Position numbers and translations under genes: made by a program. The notes below the pieces were generated by a model, which saw nothing but the letters and a program-made list of their open reading frames with translations, was not told the origin of the DNA and searched no databases. Source: Paenibacillus sp. FSL W8-0426 (lineage in GTDB: Bacteria > Bacillota > Bacilli > Paenibacillales > Paenibacillaceae). Taken from it: a DNA stretch of 64,000 nucleotides. Numbering within the stretch: position 1 is the stretch's first letter; the number at the start of each line of letters is the position of its first letter. The stretch covers positions 202,001-266,000 of the forward strand of contig NZ_CP150203.1 in NCBI RefSeq assembly GCF_037969725.1. Direction: 5' to 3'. Below are positions 44,125-54,301 of this stretch, one piece after another.

Positions 44125-45884
44125 CGGTCCTGCAGATTGAAAACGGGCAATTCCTCTGGGAGGATCGCCCCTTCCGGATCATTTCCGGCGCGATCCATTA
44201 TTTCCGGGTGGTCCCCGAATATTGGGAGGATCGCCTGCTGAAGCTGAAGGCTTGCGGTTTCAACACGGTCGAAACGTATGTGCCGTGGAACCTGCATGAG
44301 CCGGAACCTGGCAAGCTTCGTTTCGATGGGCTGGCCGATATCGAGCGATTTGTCCGGTTGGCCGGCAGCATGGGGCTGCACGTCATCGTTCGGCCCAGCC
44401 CGTATATTTGTGCGGAATGGGAATTCGGCGGTTTGCCCGCCTGGCTGCTCGCGGAAGAGGGCATGCCGCTGCGGTGCGCGGACAGCCGGTTCCTGGAGAG
44501 AGTGGACCGGTATTATGATATGCTGCTGCCCAAGTTGAAGCCGCTGCTCAGCACGCAAGGCGGACCAATCATTGCGCTGCAGATCGAGAACGAATACGGC
44601 AGCTACGGGAACGATGCCCGTTATTTGTCCCATTTGCGGGACAGCATGCTGAGGCATGGGATGGACGTGCCGCTGTTCACCTCGGACGGACCGACGGATG
44701 CCATGCTGCAGGCAGGTTCGGTACCGGGCCAACTGGCAACGGTTAATTTCGGTTCGGGCAGCGAAGGCGCATTCTCCAAGCTGCGTGTATATCAGCCGGA
44801 CCAACCGCTGATGTGTATGGAATTTTGGAACGGCTGGTTCGATCATTGGGGTGAGCGGCACCATGTCAGGGATGCGGCGGATGTGGCGCAGGTTCTGGAT
44901 GACATGCTGTCTGCCGGAGCTTCGGTGAATGTCTACATGTTCCATGGCGGCACGAATTTTGGGTTTTATAATGGAGCCAACTGCCAGGAGAAAGAACGGT
45001 ACGAACCGACCGTCACCAGCTACGATTACGATTCGCCGCTGAGCGAATCGGGGGAACCGACCGCCAAATTCTATGCGGTAAGAGAGGTCATCGGGCGGCA
45101 TATCGAGCTCGGAGAGCTGGAGCTTCCCGAACCGGTCGGCACGATGGCGTACGGGAAGGTGGAACTGCCGGAACAGGCGCCGCTGTTTACGCGGCTGGAT
45201 GCGCTTTCGTCAGCGGTGCGGCGCAATTGCCCGGAGCCGATGGAGAAGCTGGGCCAGGATGTTGGCTTTATTTTGTACCGTACACGGATCACTGGCCCAA
45301 GGGAGGAGCAGGAGCTGGTGGTGCAGGAGGTGCGGGACAGGGCGCTCATTTTTGTGAACGGGACATACCGGGGAGTATTGGAACGGGGCAATGCCGAATT
45401 GTCGGTTTCCTTTGCCGTGCCGGAGGAAGGTGCCGACATCGCCATTCTGGTGGAAAACATGGGACGCATCAATTACGGGCCGTATCTGAAGGACCCTAAA
45501 GGCATCACGGAAGGCGTGCGGCATGGGTTTCAATTTTTGTACGATTGGACGATCCATTGCCTGCCGTTGTCCGAACTGTCCGGATTGCAATTCGAACGGG
45601 TTGAGAGCGCCGAGGGACCGTGTTTTTATCGGGGGCAGTTTGACGTGAATGAAGCCAAGGATACGTTTTTGCGGCTGGATGGTTGGACGAAGGGGGTTGC
45701 GTTTATCAACGGATTTAATCTGGGGCGTTACTGGAACAAAGGGCCGCAGCAGACGTTGTACGTGCCAGCTCCCTTGCTTCGTCCGGGTGGGAACGAACTG
45801 ATCGTGTTTGAGCTTCACGCTCCGGCGGAGAGGGCCGTCACCTTTGTGGATCGGGCGGTGCTGGACGTGGAAAATGGAAAATAG
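44121..45884 (+). CDS. Beta-galactosidase, GH35
   Basis: The 587-residue enzyme begins with SGAIHYFRVVPEYWEDRL, the family signature. The acid/base is Glu158 in QIENEYGSYG and the nucleophile Glu234 in MEFWNGWFDHWG. C-terminal jelly-roll domains end with GFNLGRYWNKGPQQTLYVP. Cytoplasmic. The start overlaps the fucosidase stop (ATGA), so fucose and galactose removal are coupled. GH35 members favour beta-1,3- or beta-1,4-linked terminal galactose. Confidence 0.93.
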   Translation: MTVLQIENGQFLWEDRPFRIISGAIHYFRVVPEYWEDRLLKLKACGFNTVETYVPWNLHEPEPGKLRFDGLADIERFVRLAGSMGLHVIVRPSPYICAEWEFGGLPAWLLAEEGMPLRCADSRFLERVDRYYDMLLPKLKPLLSTQGGPIIALQIENEYGSYGNDARYLSHLRDSMLRHGMDVPLFTSDGPTDAMLQAGSVPGQLATVNFGSGSEGAFSKLRVYQPDQPLMCMEFWNGWFDHWGERHHVRDAADVAQVLDDMLSAGASVNVYMFHGGTNFGFYNGANCQEKERYEPTVTSYDYDSPLSESGEPTAKFYAVREVIGRHIELGELELPEPVGTMAYGKVELPEQAPLFTRLDALSSAVRRNCPEPMEKLGQDVGFILYRTRITGPREEQELVVQEVRDRALIFVNGTYRGVLERGNAELSVSFAVPEEGADIAILVENMGRINYGPYLKDPKGITEGVRHGFQFLYDWTIHCLPLSELSGLQFERVESAEGPCFYRGQFDVNEAKDTFLRLDGWTKGVAFINGFNLGRYWNKGPQQTLYVPAPLLRPGGNELIVFELHAPAERAVTFVDRAVLDVENGK

Positions 45885-45996
45885 AATACCGCGCGATTAT
45901 CGGCAATTGTGCGATGGAATGAAACACGGTATACGTTGGATATAAGCAAATAAGTGAGTGGTTCAACTACACGAAACGGGAGAGAGGATGGGAAGA

Positions 45997-46863
45997 ATGA
46001 AAGTTGGCCTTAGCACCTATAGTTTGCAGCAAGCGTTAAATCGCGGGGACATGACGGTTCTGGATGCCATTCGTTTCATCGCCGAGCAAGGGGGCGAGCA
46101 TGTGGAGATCGTGCCGATGGGTTACAGTCTCGTGGATCAGCCGGATTTGATTGGCCAGATTCGGGACACGGCCGCCGAAGTCGGGATCGACATTTCCAAC
46201 TATGCCATCGGGGCGAATTTCGTTGCTTTGGAGAGCGAAGAGGCATTGGAGCAGGAAATTCGGAATGTGATGAATCATGTGGACATTGCCGCCGCGCTCG
46301 GCGTGACGCGAATGCGCCATGACGTGGCTTTCCGCCCTGCGCATGAGGGAACGGTGGCCCAATTCGAGACCGATCTGCCGATCATTGTGCAGGCGTGCCG
46401 GCGTATTGCGGATTATGCGGCAGAGCGCGGCATTACGACGAGCCTGGAGAACCACGGCTATTACGTGCAATCGAGCGAACGCGTTCGCCGGGTGCTGCAT
46501 GAAACGGCGCGGGACAACTTTAAGACAACGCTCGACGTTGGCAACTTCCTGTGCGTGGATGAAGATCCGATCAGTGCGGTGAAAAACAACATCCCGTATG
46601 CTTCGATGGTTCACGCGAAGGATTTTTACTTGAGGCCGGAATCCCGGAATCCGGGGGAAGGCTGGTTCCAAACCGCCCATGGCAATTATTTGCGCGGGGC
46701 GATCGTAGGTCATGGCGACATCGACATGTACGGTGTGTTCCGCGTATTGAAACAGTCCGGGTATGACGGATATATCTCGGTCGAGTTTGAAGGCATGGAG
46801 GATTGCCGCACCGCCTCGTGCATTGCCATGGATAACGTGCGCAGGCTGTGGGAGGAAGCTTAG
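45997..46863 (+). CDS. TIM-barrel sugar phosphate isomerase/epimerase (first)
   Basis: The 288-residue protein is an AP-endonuclease-2-like barrel: MKVGLSTYSLQQALN at the start, SLENHGYY, TLDVGNFLC, MVHAKDFY and the final SVEFEGMED, which carry the usual metal ligands. The family isomerises or epimerises sugars or inositols. It starts at 45997 with GGATGGGAAG upstream (45988 is also possible). A paralogue with the same opening is at 63477. Confidence 0.83.
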   Translation: MKVGLSTYSLQQALNRGDMTVLDAIRFIAEQGGEHVEIVPMGYSLVDQPDLIGQIRDTAAEVGIDISNYAIGANFVALESEEALEQEIRNVMNHVDIAAALGVTRMRHDVAFRPAHEGTVAQFETDLPIIVQACRRIADYAAERGITTSLENHGYYVQSSERVRRVLHETARDNFKTTLDVGNFLCVDEDPISAVKNNIPYASMVHAKDFYLRPESRNPGEGWFQTAHGNYLRGAIVGHGDIDMYGVFRVLKQSGYDGYISVEFEGMEDCRTASCIAMDNVRRLWEEA

Positions 46864-47054
46864 GGGCCTGATGGAGGTTAGACGGCCGGAAGAGCTTTAG
46901 TGTAACACGGTAGGGAAAGCAGCCACAGATGCATGGGCAAAGCTTAGTGTCTGGGCAAATGCCCAGATAATGACCGGAAGGAATAGTTCAAGAATGATGC
47001 TCTGTGTAAGGTGTTCCGAGGAAAAGTAGTTGAAGAGGCCGACACCTGAAGAGT

Positions 47055-47240
47055 TCTAACGAACATTAAACACCTTATACTGTCTGATTAGCTTCCTTTT
47101 AAATTCTAACGAACCTCAGCAGCGCTATTTGGGTCGAAACACAAGTAATATGCCCGAATCTGGTGGAATAACGTGCCTGAGGTTCGTTACAGCACCGACA
47201 ACCTGGATTTCCGATAAATAAGGTGTCTGAGGTTCGTCAG
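47055..47240. repeat. Cluster of four intergenic repeat units (two direct, two inverted)
   Basis: Units of about 23 bases, TCTAACGAACCTCAGCAGC-like, occur at 47055-47077 and 47105-47130 on the plus strand and as reverse complements (CTGAGGTTCGT type) at 47167-47190 and 47217-47240. They fill most of the 477-base gap between the isomerase and dehydrogenase genes. The same unit recurs at 56546-56733. The arms could fold into a long hairpin. The rest of the gap (46864-47340) shows no gene. Confidence 0.8.
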
Positions 47241-47340
47241 CGGGTAGCCGTGCGTTGCCATTATGCATTTCATCCTAAATGAAAAATCGAAAGCGATAAC
47301 AACACCAACACCAATACCACAATCATGGAGGGGAAAACCC

Positions 47341-48399
47341 ATGTCCAAACTGAAAGTTGCCGTCATCGGCGCAGGTTCAATCTCCGACTGCCATTTGCAG
47401 GCATATGCCGACAATCCTGACGTTGAAATCTATGCCATATGCGATCTTAACGAAGAGCGTGCCAAAGACATGGCGAAGAAATACGGCGCTTCCCGCGTGT
47501 TTACCGATTATCGCGACCTGCTCGCTATGCCGGAAATCGATTCCGTGAGCATCTGTACCTGGAACAACTCGCATGCCGAGATCAGCATCGCCGCGCTGGA
47601 TGCGGGCAAAAACGTGCTGTGCGAAAAGCCGCTCTGCCAGACCGTGGAAGAGGCGCTCGCGGTCGAGCAGGCCGTCAAACGCAGCGGCAAGCTGCTGCAG
47701 GTCGGCTTTGTCCGCCGCTATAGCGACAACGCCCAGATTTTGAAGCAGTTCATCGAAGCGGGCGAGCTTGGCGACATTTATTATGCCAAGGCTTCCTGCC
47801 TGCGGCGGCTGGGCAATCCGGGCGGATGGTTTTCCGACCGGGAACGCTCGGGCGGGGGTCCGCTGATCGATATCGGGGTACATATCATCGACATCTGTTG
47901 GTACCTGATGGGCAAGCCGAAGGTGAAGTCCGTTTCTGCCAACGTTTCGAACATTTTGGGCAATCGGGCGCATATTCGCAACCTGTCGTTCTACAAGGCG
48001 GCCGATTACGATGCCTCCAAAAATAACGTGGAGGACATGGCCAATGCGATGATTCGCTTTGAGAACGGGGCAAGCCTGCTGATTGACGTCAGCTTCACCC
48101 TGCATGCCAAATCGGACGAAATGTCGATCAAGCTTTACGGCGACAAAGGAGGAGCCGAGCTGGAGCCGGAGATTATGGTCATTGGCGAGAAGTTCAACAC
48201 CATTTTGAACATGACGCCCCAGGTCGATTCCAAGTCCTTTGATTTCATGGGTTCCTTCCGCAACGAAATCAATCATTTCATCGATAGCACGCGAGGCCGC
48301 AAGGAAACGCTCAGTCCGGTCGAGGACGGCGTCGAGATCATGAAGATTTTGTGCGGCATTTATGAGTCGGCGCGCCAGGGGCGCGAGATCGAATTGTAA
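47341..48399 (+). CDS. Gfo/Idh/MocA family oxidoreductase
   Basis: The 352-residue NAD(P)-dependent sugar dehydrogenase has an N-terminal Rossmann fold (VAVIGAGSISDCHLQAY), the conserved CEKPLCQT, and a catalytic His in GVHIIDICWYL. It starts at 47341 after ATGGAGGGG. Together with the isomerases it should process a sugar freed by the glycosidases; which sugar is not clear. Confidence 0.9.
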   Translation: MSKLKVAVIGAGSISDCHLQAYADNPDVEIYAICDLNEERAKDMAKKYGASRVFTDYRDLLAMPEIDSVSICTWNNSHAEISIAALDAGKNVLCEKPLCQTVEEALAVEQAVKRSGKLLQVGFVRRYSDNAQILKQFIEAGELGDIYYAKASCLRRLGNPGGWFSDRERSGGGPLIDIGVHIIDICWYLMGKPKVKSVSANVSNILGNRAHIRNLSFYKAADYDASKNNVEDMANAMIRFENGASLLIDVSFTLHAKSDEMSIKLYGDKGGAELEPEIMVIGEKFNTILNMTPQVDSKSFDFMGSFRNEINHFIDSTRGRKETLSPVEDGVEIMKILCGIYESARQGREIEL

Positions 48400-48616
48400 A
48401 AGAAGGCTGAGTCACGCGCATATAGCCATGCCATCGAGCAAGGTAACACGGTAAAACGAGATTACGCGAGCTTGATTGAACCATCGTTGACCGACATACC
48501 GCCGCTCCATCATCGAGCGACGAATATAATACGGGGATCCAACCGAACTATCGCACGCCACCATTGCTGCGCTATAGTTGGACCCTCGGATCATGCCGAA
48601 CGAGGAGATGAACGCC

Positions 48617-50032
48617 ATGAGCGAAACGCAGGATACCGTATTGGAGCAGGAAGAACAGGTGGTCGAGGCGGGAGTGCACAATTTCAGCAAGGAGGACGAG
48701 TGGGTCAAGCCTGAAGACCCGCTGCTCTTGGAGCGCTTGGAGTGGTTCAAAGACCAGAAGCTGGGATTCATGATGCACTGGGGCCCTTACTCGCAGCTTG
48801 GATTGGTCGAATCGTGGGCGCTGAGCGATGAGGATGGCGACTGGTCGCGCAACGACGTGGACTGGACGGACGACATGGAGCAGTTCAAGCGGGAGTATTT
48901 CGATCTGAACAAAACGTTCAACCCCATTCGTTTTCAGCCCGATGAATGGGCGCAATTGGCGGCAGACAACGGCTTCAAATACCTGCTGTTCACCACCAAG
49001 CACCATGACGGCTTCTGCATGTGGGACACGCATACGACCGATTACCGCATTACCGGCCCGGATACGCCGTTCCATCGTCATAAATACGCGGACATCTGCC
49101 GCGTGCTGTTTGATGCGTTTCGTGCCCGCGGGCTCGGCATTTCGGCGTATTTCTCCAAAGCGGACTGGCATACCCCTTATTACTGGGCACCGGGAATGGA
49201 ACGGGGACGCCATATGTGGCGCGGCCCTTCCTACGATCCGAAGCAGTACCCGTGGCTATGGGAAAAGTTCGTGGAATTCACGCATGAGCAGATCATGGAG
49301 CTGCTGACCAAGTATGGACGGATTGAATGCTTGTGGCTGGATGCCGGTTGGGTCCGTCCCGGACGGCACGGTCAGGATATACGCCTGGGCGAAGTGGTTG
49401 AGCGGGCCAGACGGAGCACGCAGCCATGGCTGCTGGCAGCGGATCGTACCGTGGGGGGCCCTTACGAAAACATCGTGACGCCGGAGCAGACGATCCCCGA
49501 CCGGCCCATGAACATTCCGTGGGAAAGCTGCATTACGGTGGGGCATTCGTTCGCCTTTGGCTTCGATGACCAGTACAAGTCGCCAAGGCAATTGGTTCAC
49601 CTTTTGCTTGAAGTGGTGTCCAAAGGAGGCAATCTGGCACTCAACATCGGTCCGCAGCCGGATGGGCGACTGCCCAAAGGCGCTGTGAGAAGCATTCAGG
49701 GCCTTGGCGAATGGCTTGGCGTTCACGGCGAAGGCGTATACGGCACCCGAATCTGCGAGCCTTTTTATACGGGAGAGTGGGCGTTTACCCGCAAGGAAAA
49801 CGTGGTGTATGCTTTCCGTTTATACCAAAAAGACGAAGTCCCGGAGCAACCAGGCGGTCGGCTAATCATCCCTTACCAAGGCGAGGTCAAGCAGATCGAA
49901 ATGATTGGCATCGACGGAGCACTGGCATATCAGCGTACGCATGATGGATTTGCCGTGGAGCTTCCACGAACGGAAAGCACAGATGAAGGAGTGCCGATTA
50001 CCTATACCTTCCGTTTGATCGGAGCGGAGTAA
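48617..50032 (+). CDS. Second GH29 alpha-L-fucosidase
   Basis: The 471-residue enzyme has the GH29 barrel: KLGFMMHWGPYSQLGLVESW, TTKHHDGFCMWDTHTTDY and the nucleophile Asp242 in LWLDAGWV. It lacks the discoidin-like domain of the first copy and has a small C-terminal beta domain. No signal peptide. I chose ATG 48617 with GAGGAG 10 bases upstream over earlier in-frame starts. The two enzymes are quite different, so they probably cut different fucose linkages. Confidence 0.88.
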   Translation: MSETQDTVLEQEEQVVEAGVHNFSKEDEWVKPEDPLLLERLEWFKDQKLGFMMHWGPYSQLGLVESWALSDEDGDWSRNDVDWTDDMEQFKREYFDLNKTFNPIRFQPDEWAQLAADNGFKYLLFTTKHHDGFCMWDTHTTDYRITGPDTPFHRHKYADICRVLFDAFRARGLGISAYFSKADWHTPYYWAPGMERGRHMWRGPSYDPKQYPWLWEKFVEFTHEQIMELLTKYGRIECLWLDAGWVRPGRHGQDIRLGEVVERARRSTQPWLLAADRTVGGPYENIVTPEQTIPDRPMNIPWESCITVGHSFAFGFDDQYKSPRQLVHLLLEVVSKGGNLALNIGPQPDGRLPKGAVRSIQGLGEWLGVHGEGVYGTRICEPFYTGEWAFTRKENVVYAFRLYQKDEVPEQPGGRLIIPYQGEVKQIEMIGIDGALAYQRTHDGFAVELPRTESTDEGVPITYTFRLIGAE

Positions 50033-50391
50033 TTTTAACGAGTTGCCCGATGACTAACTTTTACTATTTCACCCGAAAAATCCTTGAAGACCACGACGGT
50101 TTTTGGGGATTTTTTGGTGCATGCTTTTTTTCGCAGATTCACGGAACGTGGAGGATAAAGTGCCGTTTTTCCTTGATGGTACAAGGGGTTTTCGAATTTG
50201 GAGAGGTGGGAGAAAAGTGTGAATTGATCGTTGAGGGTGCAACAGAGTACGATCAAATTCAAGAAAGCGCTACCTGACATGATTGTTCACATCATTAATG
50301 TCCAGACAAGAGATGTCGCAAAATTAGAGGCTGTTTGAGGGATGTAAATGTAATGTATCATTACAATTGAAGTATAGAAGGAGTGACGCGA
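50033..50391. other. Intergenic region before the ABC importer
   Basis: No gene is seen; short frames here are not protein-like. An AAAATCC...GGGATTTTTT hairpin near 50083-50118 may end the fucosidase transcript, and a perfect operator-like palindrome lies at 50349-50365. Confidence 0.5.
50349..50365 (+). promoter_or_regulatory. Perfect 17-base palindrome, candidate operator
   Basis: TGTAATG-TAT-CATTACA is a perfect inverted repeat 27 bases before the first permease start. AAGGAG follows at 50378-50383. It fits a dimeric repressor rather than an AraC-type activator. Confidence 0.55.
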
Positions 50392-51372
50392 ATGAGTCGA
50401 GCTACGGAAACCCTACCCACCAAGCTGGAACTACAGCAACGCAGAAACGACGCTGAGCCGAAACGGCAGCATCCGTTTATCAAAAGCCTCAAAAAGCATT
50501 GGGAGCTCTACCTGCTGGTGCTGCCTCCGGTATTGTACCTGCTGATCTTCAAATACATTCCCATGGTGGGTGTGCAGATCGCTTTTAAGGATTTTAGCGT
50601 GGTCAAGGGCATTTGGGACAGTCCATGGGTTGGGCTGAAACACTTTGAGGCGTTCTTCGAGTCCCCCAACTTCTGGCTGCTTATTAAAAATACGATCGGC
50701 ATCAGCTTCTACTCTCTCCTTGCCGGTTTCCCGATTCCGATCTTGCTGGCGCTGGCGCTAAACGAAATCCGGACGGGCTTCTTCAAAAAGTCGGTACAGA
50801 TGGTAACCTATGCTCCGCATTTCATCTCGACCGTTGTCATGGTATCGATCATCATTCTGATGCTCTCGCCGCATGTGGGCGTGGTGGACCGGCTATTCTC
50901 ATTCCTCGGTTTTCCGATGACCAACTTCATGGGCATCCCTGAATATTTCAAATCAATCTATGTCTGGTCCGGCGTGTGGCAGGGCATGGGGTACTCCTCC
51001 ATCATCTACATCGCGGCGCTGGCGTCAGTCGATCCTTCGCTGTATGAAGCGGCCCGAATGGACGGGGCGTCGAGACTGCGAAAAATATGGCATATCGACA
51101 TTCCCGCATTGGTGCCGGTCACGGTCATCATGCTGATTCTGAGCCTGGGCAGCATTATGGGCGTAGGCTTCGAAAAAATATTTCTGATGCAGAATCCGCT
51201 CAATACGAGCGCTTCGGAGGTCATTTCGACTTACGTGTACAAGGTGGGGCTCATCGGAGCCAACTTCAGCTTTTCCTCGGCAGTGGGATTGTTCAACTCG
51301 ATCATCAACCTGATCCTGCTGGTCGTCGTCAACGCGATCTCGCGCAAAGTATCCCAAAACAGCCTGTGGTAA
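50392..51372 (+). CDS. Sugar ABC importer permease, LplB type
   Basis: The 326-residue protein has six membrane segments from about residue 36 and the EAA loop (YEAARMDGASRLRKIWHIDIP) that contacts the ATPase. It starts at 50392, with AAGGAG eight bases before. With the next two genes it forms a carbohydrate uptake transporter of the CUT1-like LplB/YtcP class. No ATPase gene is adjacent; a shared MsmX-type ATPase elsewhere is expected. Confidence 0.92.
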   Translation: MSRATETLPTKLELQQRRNDAEPKRQHPFIKSLKKHWELYLLVLPPVLYLLIFKYIPMVGVQIAFKDFSVVKGIWDSPWVGLKHFEAFFESPNFWLLIKNTIGISFYSLLAGFPIPILLALALNEIRTGFFKKSVQMVTYAPHFISTVVMVSIIILMLSPHVGVVDRLFSFLGFPMTNFMGIPEYFKSIYVWSGVWQGMGYSSIIYIAALASVDPSLYEAARMDGASRLRKIWHIDIPALVPVTVIMLILSLGSIMGVGFEKIFLMQNPLNTSASEVISTYVYKVGLIGANFSFSSAVGLFNSIINLILLVVVNAISRKVSQNSLW

Positions 51373-51387
51373 AGGAGGACGATGCAT

Positions 51388-52296
51388 ATGCTCAACCTGT
51401 TTAATCGCAACCGGATCAAGGACCCGCTCGGAGACCGTGTGTTCATGTTTTTCAACTACCTGTTCCTGACGCTGGTGCTGCTCATCGTGTTCTACCCGCT
51501 GCTTTACATTATCAGCTCCTCCTTCAGTTCCTCCCGGGCCGTGACGTCAGGCCAGGTATGGCTGTTCCCGGTCGATTTCAACATCAAAGCATACATTTCG
51601 ATCTTCAAAAGCCAGCAGCTGATGCTCGGCTTCTGGAACACGATCATCTATACCGTGGTCGGTACGCTGATCAACGTCACGCTTACCGTCATGCTGGCCT
51701 ACCCGCTATCGCGCAAATCGTTCTATGGCCGCGGCATTCTCATCATTTTCATGATGATCACGATGTTTTTTGATGGGGGACTCATTCCGACGTATCTGTT
51801 GATGAAAGACCTCCATCTGCTGGATACGCGCTGGGCGATGTGGCTGCCGGGAGCGCTCGCGGTGTTCCAGGTCATCGTGGCACGGACGTTCTTCCAGTCT
51901 TCGATTCCGGAGGAATTGGCCGAAGCGGCAGAAATGGACGGCTGCCGGGACATCCGCTATCTCATCAGCGTGGTGCTTCCTTTATCCAAGCCGATTCTGG
52001 CCGTCATGACCCTGATGTACGCGGTCGGGCACTGGAACGCTTACTTCGATGCATTGATCTACCTGCGCTCGGAAAATCTGTTCCCGCTGCAATACGTGCT
52101 GCGCAATTTGCTGATTCTGAACGCCGCCGATCCCGCCATGCTTGCCGGAACAAGCCAGCAATTGCGCGATCAGGGCTTCGAGCAGGTGCTGAAATACGCG
52201 CTGATCGTTGTCGCGAGCGTGCCGATCCTCATCCTGTACCCGTTCGTGCAGAAGCATTTCGTCAAAGGGGTCATGATCGGGTCCCTGAAAGGATAA
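51388..52296 (+). CDS. Sugar ABC importer permease, YtcP type
   Basis: The 302-residue partner permease has six membrane segments and an EAA loop (AEAAEMDGCRDIRYLISVVLP). I chose ATG 51388 since AAAGGAGGA lies eight bases upstream; an ATG at 51382 would be too close. It follows the first permease by 15 bases. It ends QKHFVKGVMIGSLKG, as this class usually does. Confidence 0.92.
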   Translation: MLNLFNRNRIKDPLGDRVFMFFNYLFLTLVLLIVFYPLLYIISSSFSSSRAVTSGQVWLFPVDFNIKAYISIFKSQQLMLGFWNTIIYTVVGTLINVTLTVMLAYPLSRKSFYGRGILIIFMMITMFFDGGLIPTYLLMKDLHLLDTRWAMWLPGALAVFQVIVARTFFQSSIPEELAEAAEMDGCRDIRYLISVVLPLSKPILAVMTLMYAVGHWNAYFDALIYLRSENLFPLQYVLRNLLILNAADPAMLAGTSQQLRDQGFEQVLKYALIVVASVPILILYPFVQKHFVKGVMIGSLKG

Positions 52297-52467
52297 CGGA
52301 CGAAGCGATTCTTTCGTTCGCGCATCTTGAAGGGAGGTGAGGGAGCGCTCCGGCATCCGGATTCGCGTTTAGAGAAGCGAGCAGCCGAATGGAACCCGGA
52401 AACCCAAATCAACATGGAAGACGTGAAGGGGCATAACTATCGTTCTCATTCAAAAGGAGGAGTCAGG

Positions 52468-54105
52468 TTGAAAAAATCATGGTTGTCGATGTTGTTTCTG
52501 ATCATAGCTTCGGTGATGCTGCTGTCGGCGTGCGGTTCATCGGACGGGGCGGACACGGGGAGCGGGGATAGCGGCGAGAGCGGCGGGCCCGTGACGATGA
52601 CGTTCTTCGCTCCGCAGGGCAAAGCGCCGATGGAGGAGAACGAGTTCACCCGGTTTATCGAGAACAAGTTCAACGTGAAGCTGAAATGGGACCTGGCACC
52701 GACGGACGCGCTTCAAGACCGCAGGCAGCTGCTTCTGGCGAGCGGAGACTATCCCGAAGTTTTCCTGCACGGCAAGTTCACGACGTCCGACCTTCAGAAC
52801 TACGGCAAGCAAGGGGTATTCATTCCGCTGAACGACCTCATTCAGCAATACGGTCCGAACCTGACCAAAATCATGGAAGAGAAGCCGTATTTCAAGGAAG
52901 CCATCACGGCACCGGACGGCAATATCTATGCACTTCCTATTTTCAATGAATGCTACCACTGCACGTATGCGCAAAAGTACTGGATCAATACCGAATGGCT
53001 GGATAATCTCGGACTGGAGATGCCAACCACGACGGATGAATTGTACACCGTGCTGAAGGCGTTCAAGGAGAAGGACCCGAACGGCAACGGCAAAGCGGAT
53101 GAGATTCCGCTGACAGGTGCCCCAAACAAATATGTATGGAACGGCAATATCGATGCCTACTTGATGAACAGTTTCATATATAACGACAATGATAAGTATT
53201 TGATTCTGGAAAATGGAAAAGTCGACTTTGCCGCCAACAAAGAAGGCTGGAAAAAGGGACTGGAGTACATGAACAAGCTGTATTCCGAAGGTTTGATCGA
53301 TCCGGCGGCGTTCACGCAGAACGATCAGGCAATCGGACAGCTCGGCAATAAGGAAGGCGATGAAACGGTCGGCTCGGTCACGACGGCGCTGCTCAGTTAC
53401 CTGGTGAATACGTACGACAAAACGATTACGCGCCATCAGCACTGGGATATCGTGCCTCCGCTGAAAGGGCCGGATGGCGTGCAGACGACTGGAGCAACGC
53501 AGAGCGTAGGCGAATTCGAATTCGCCATCACGAACAAAGCGACGGAAGCCCAACAGATTGCGGCCATTCAGATCGTCGATTACATGTTCAGCGAAGAGGG
53601 TGCTCTCTATGCAGAGTACGGTCCAACGGAAGGAAAGGGATGGAAGAAGGCCGAGGCGGACGAAAAAAACATCAATGGCGAACCTGCCAAGTATAGTTAC
53701 TACAACCTGCCTGAACGCGATCCGAATATCGTCGTGAACGAGAGCTGGTCGCAAATCGGTGCTCACGATTTGTCCAATACGTTCCGCAACCTGTTCGCTG
53801 AAGGGCAGAACCCGCTTGAAGCCGAAGGTTACGGCACGCGCCTTGCCCAGGCTACCAATGTGTATGCGCCGTACGCCCCGAAAGAGGTCTATCCTGCCAA
53901 TGTCTTCATCCGTCCCGAGGATACGGAAACGGCCGCTCAGCTGACCACAGCCATCAAGGATTACGTGCAAACCAACATGGCCCAGTTCATTATCGGCAGC
54001 AAGAGCATCGACAAGGAGTGGGACGCGTACGTGAAAGGATTTGACGGGCTGGGTCTGAGTCAGTACCTGGAGATCTACCAGCGCGCGATCGAGAAAAACC
54101 AATAA
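52468..54105 (+). CDS. Extracellular solute-binding lipoprotein of the sugar importer
   Basis: The 545-residue protein has a lipoprotein signal peptide ending LLSACGSS, then a Gly/Ser-rich linker and a large binding protein of the LipO/LplA type (VTMTFFAPQGKAPMEENEFT onward). It should capture oligosaccharides outside the cell. The start is TTG 52468 with AAAAGGAGG upstream; the frame extends to 52327 without support. The large size fits oligosaccharide rather than monosaccharide cargo. Confidence 0.9.
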   Translation: MKKSWLSMLFLIIASVMLLSACGSSDGADTGSGDSGESGGPVTMTFFAPQGKAPMEENEFTRFIENKFNVKLKWDLAPTDALQDRRQLLLASGDYPEVFLHGKFTTSDLQNYGKQGVFIPLNDLIQQYGPNLTKIMEEKPYFKEAITAPDGNIYALPIFNECYHCTYAQKYWINTEWLDNLGLEMPTTTDELYTVLKAFKEKDPNGNGKADEIPLTGAPNKYVWNGNIDAYLMNSFIYNDNDKYLILENGKVDFAANKEGWKKGLEYMNKLYSEGLIDPAAFTQNDQAIGQLGNKEGDETVGSVTTALLSYLVNTYDKTITRHQHWDIVPPLKGPDGVQTTGATQSVGEFEFAITNKATEAQQIAAIQIVDYMFSEEGALYAEYGPTEGKGWKKAEADEKNINGEPAKYSYYNLPERDPNIVVNESWSQIGAHDLSNTFRNLFAEGQNPLEAEGYGTRLAQATNVYAPYAPKEVYPANVFIRPEDTETAAQLTTAIKDYVQTNMAQFIIGSKSIDKEWDAYVKGFDGLGLSQYLEIYQRAIEKNQ

Positions 54106-54130
54106 TCCAGACGGATCTATAAAAGAGGCT

Positions 54131-54159
54131 GTCCCGGTCCGATGAATCGCGACCGGGAC
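54131..54159 (+). terminator. Hairpin after the binding-protein gene
   Basis: GTCCCGGTC and GACCGGGAC form a perfect 9-base stem with an 11-base loop. The tail is only partly T-rich, so termination may be incomplete and the regulator gene may be read through. Confidence 0.55.
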
Positions 54160-54301
54160 GGTCTTCTCCTATACTCCTTGCATTGGGGCTCATGTGAGTT
54201 GAATTTGAATGAAGGTTTCATAAGCGGAGGGGATATTTGCCGCTCCAGGCAAGGGCGGGTGATGTATTTCATTCATATATCAGTGGCGGGGGGTTCCGGA
54301 G

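Noticed and set aside
43992..45101. Minus-strand frame of 369 codons opposite GH29/GH35
   Set aside because: Shadow of two genes whose catalytic motifs are intact; no family features.
47055..47240. CRISPR array
   Set aside because: The units are imperfect, change orientation halfway and have no cas genes nearby.
50050..50277. Overlapping short frames on both strands before the importer
   Set aside because: Both are low-information frames in an AT-rich intergenic stretch with no supported starts.
52537..54102. Long open frame (521 codons) on the minus strand opposite the binding-protein gene
   Set aside because: It mirrors a well-supported gene with a lipoprotein signal, has no ribosome site and no recognisable domain; GC-rich codon use leaves antisense frames open.
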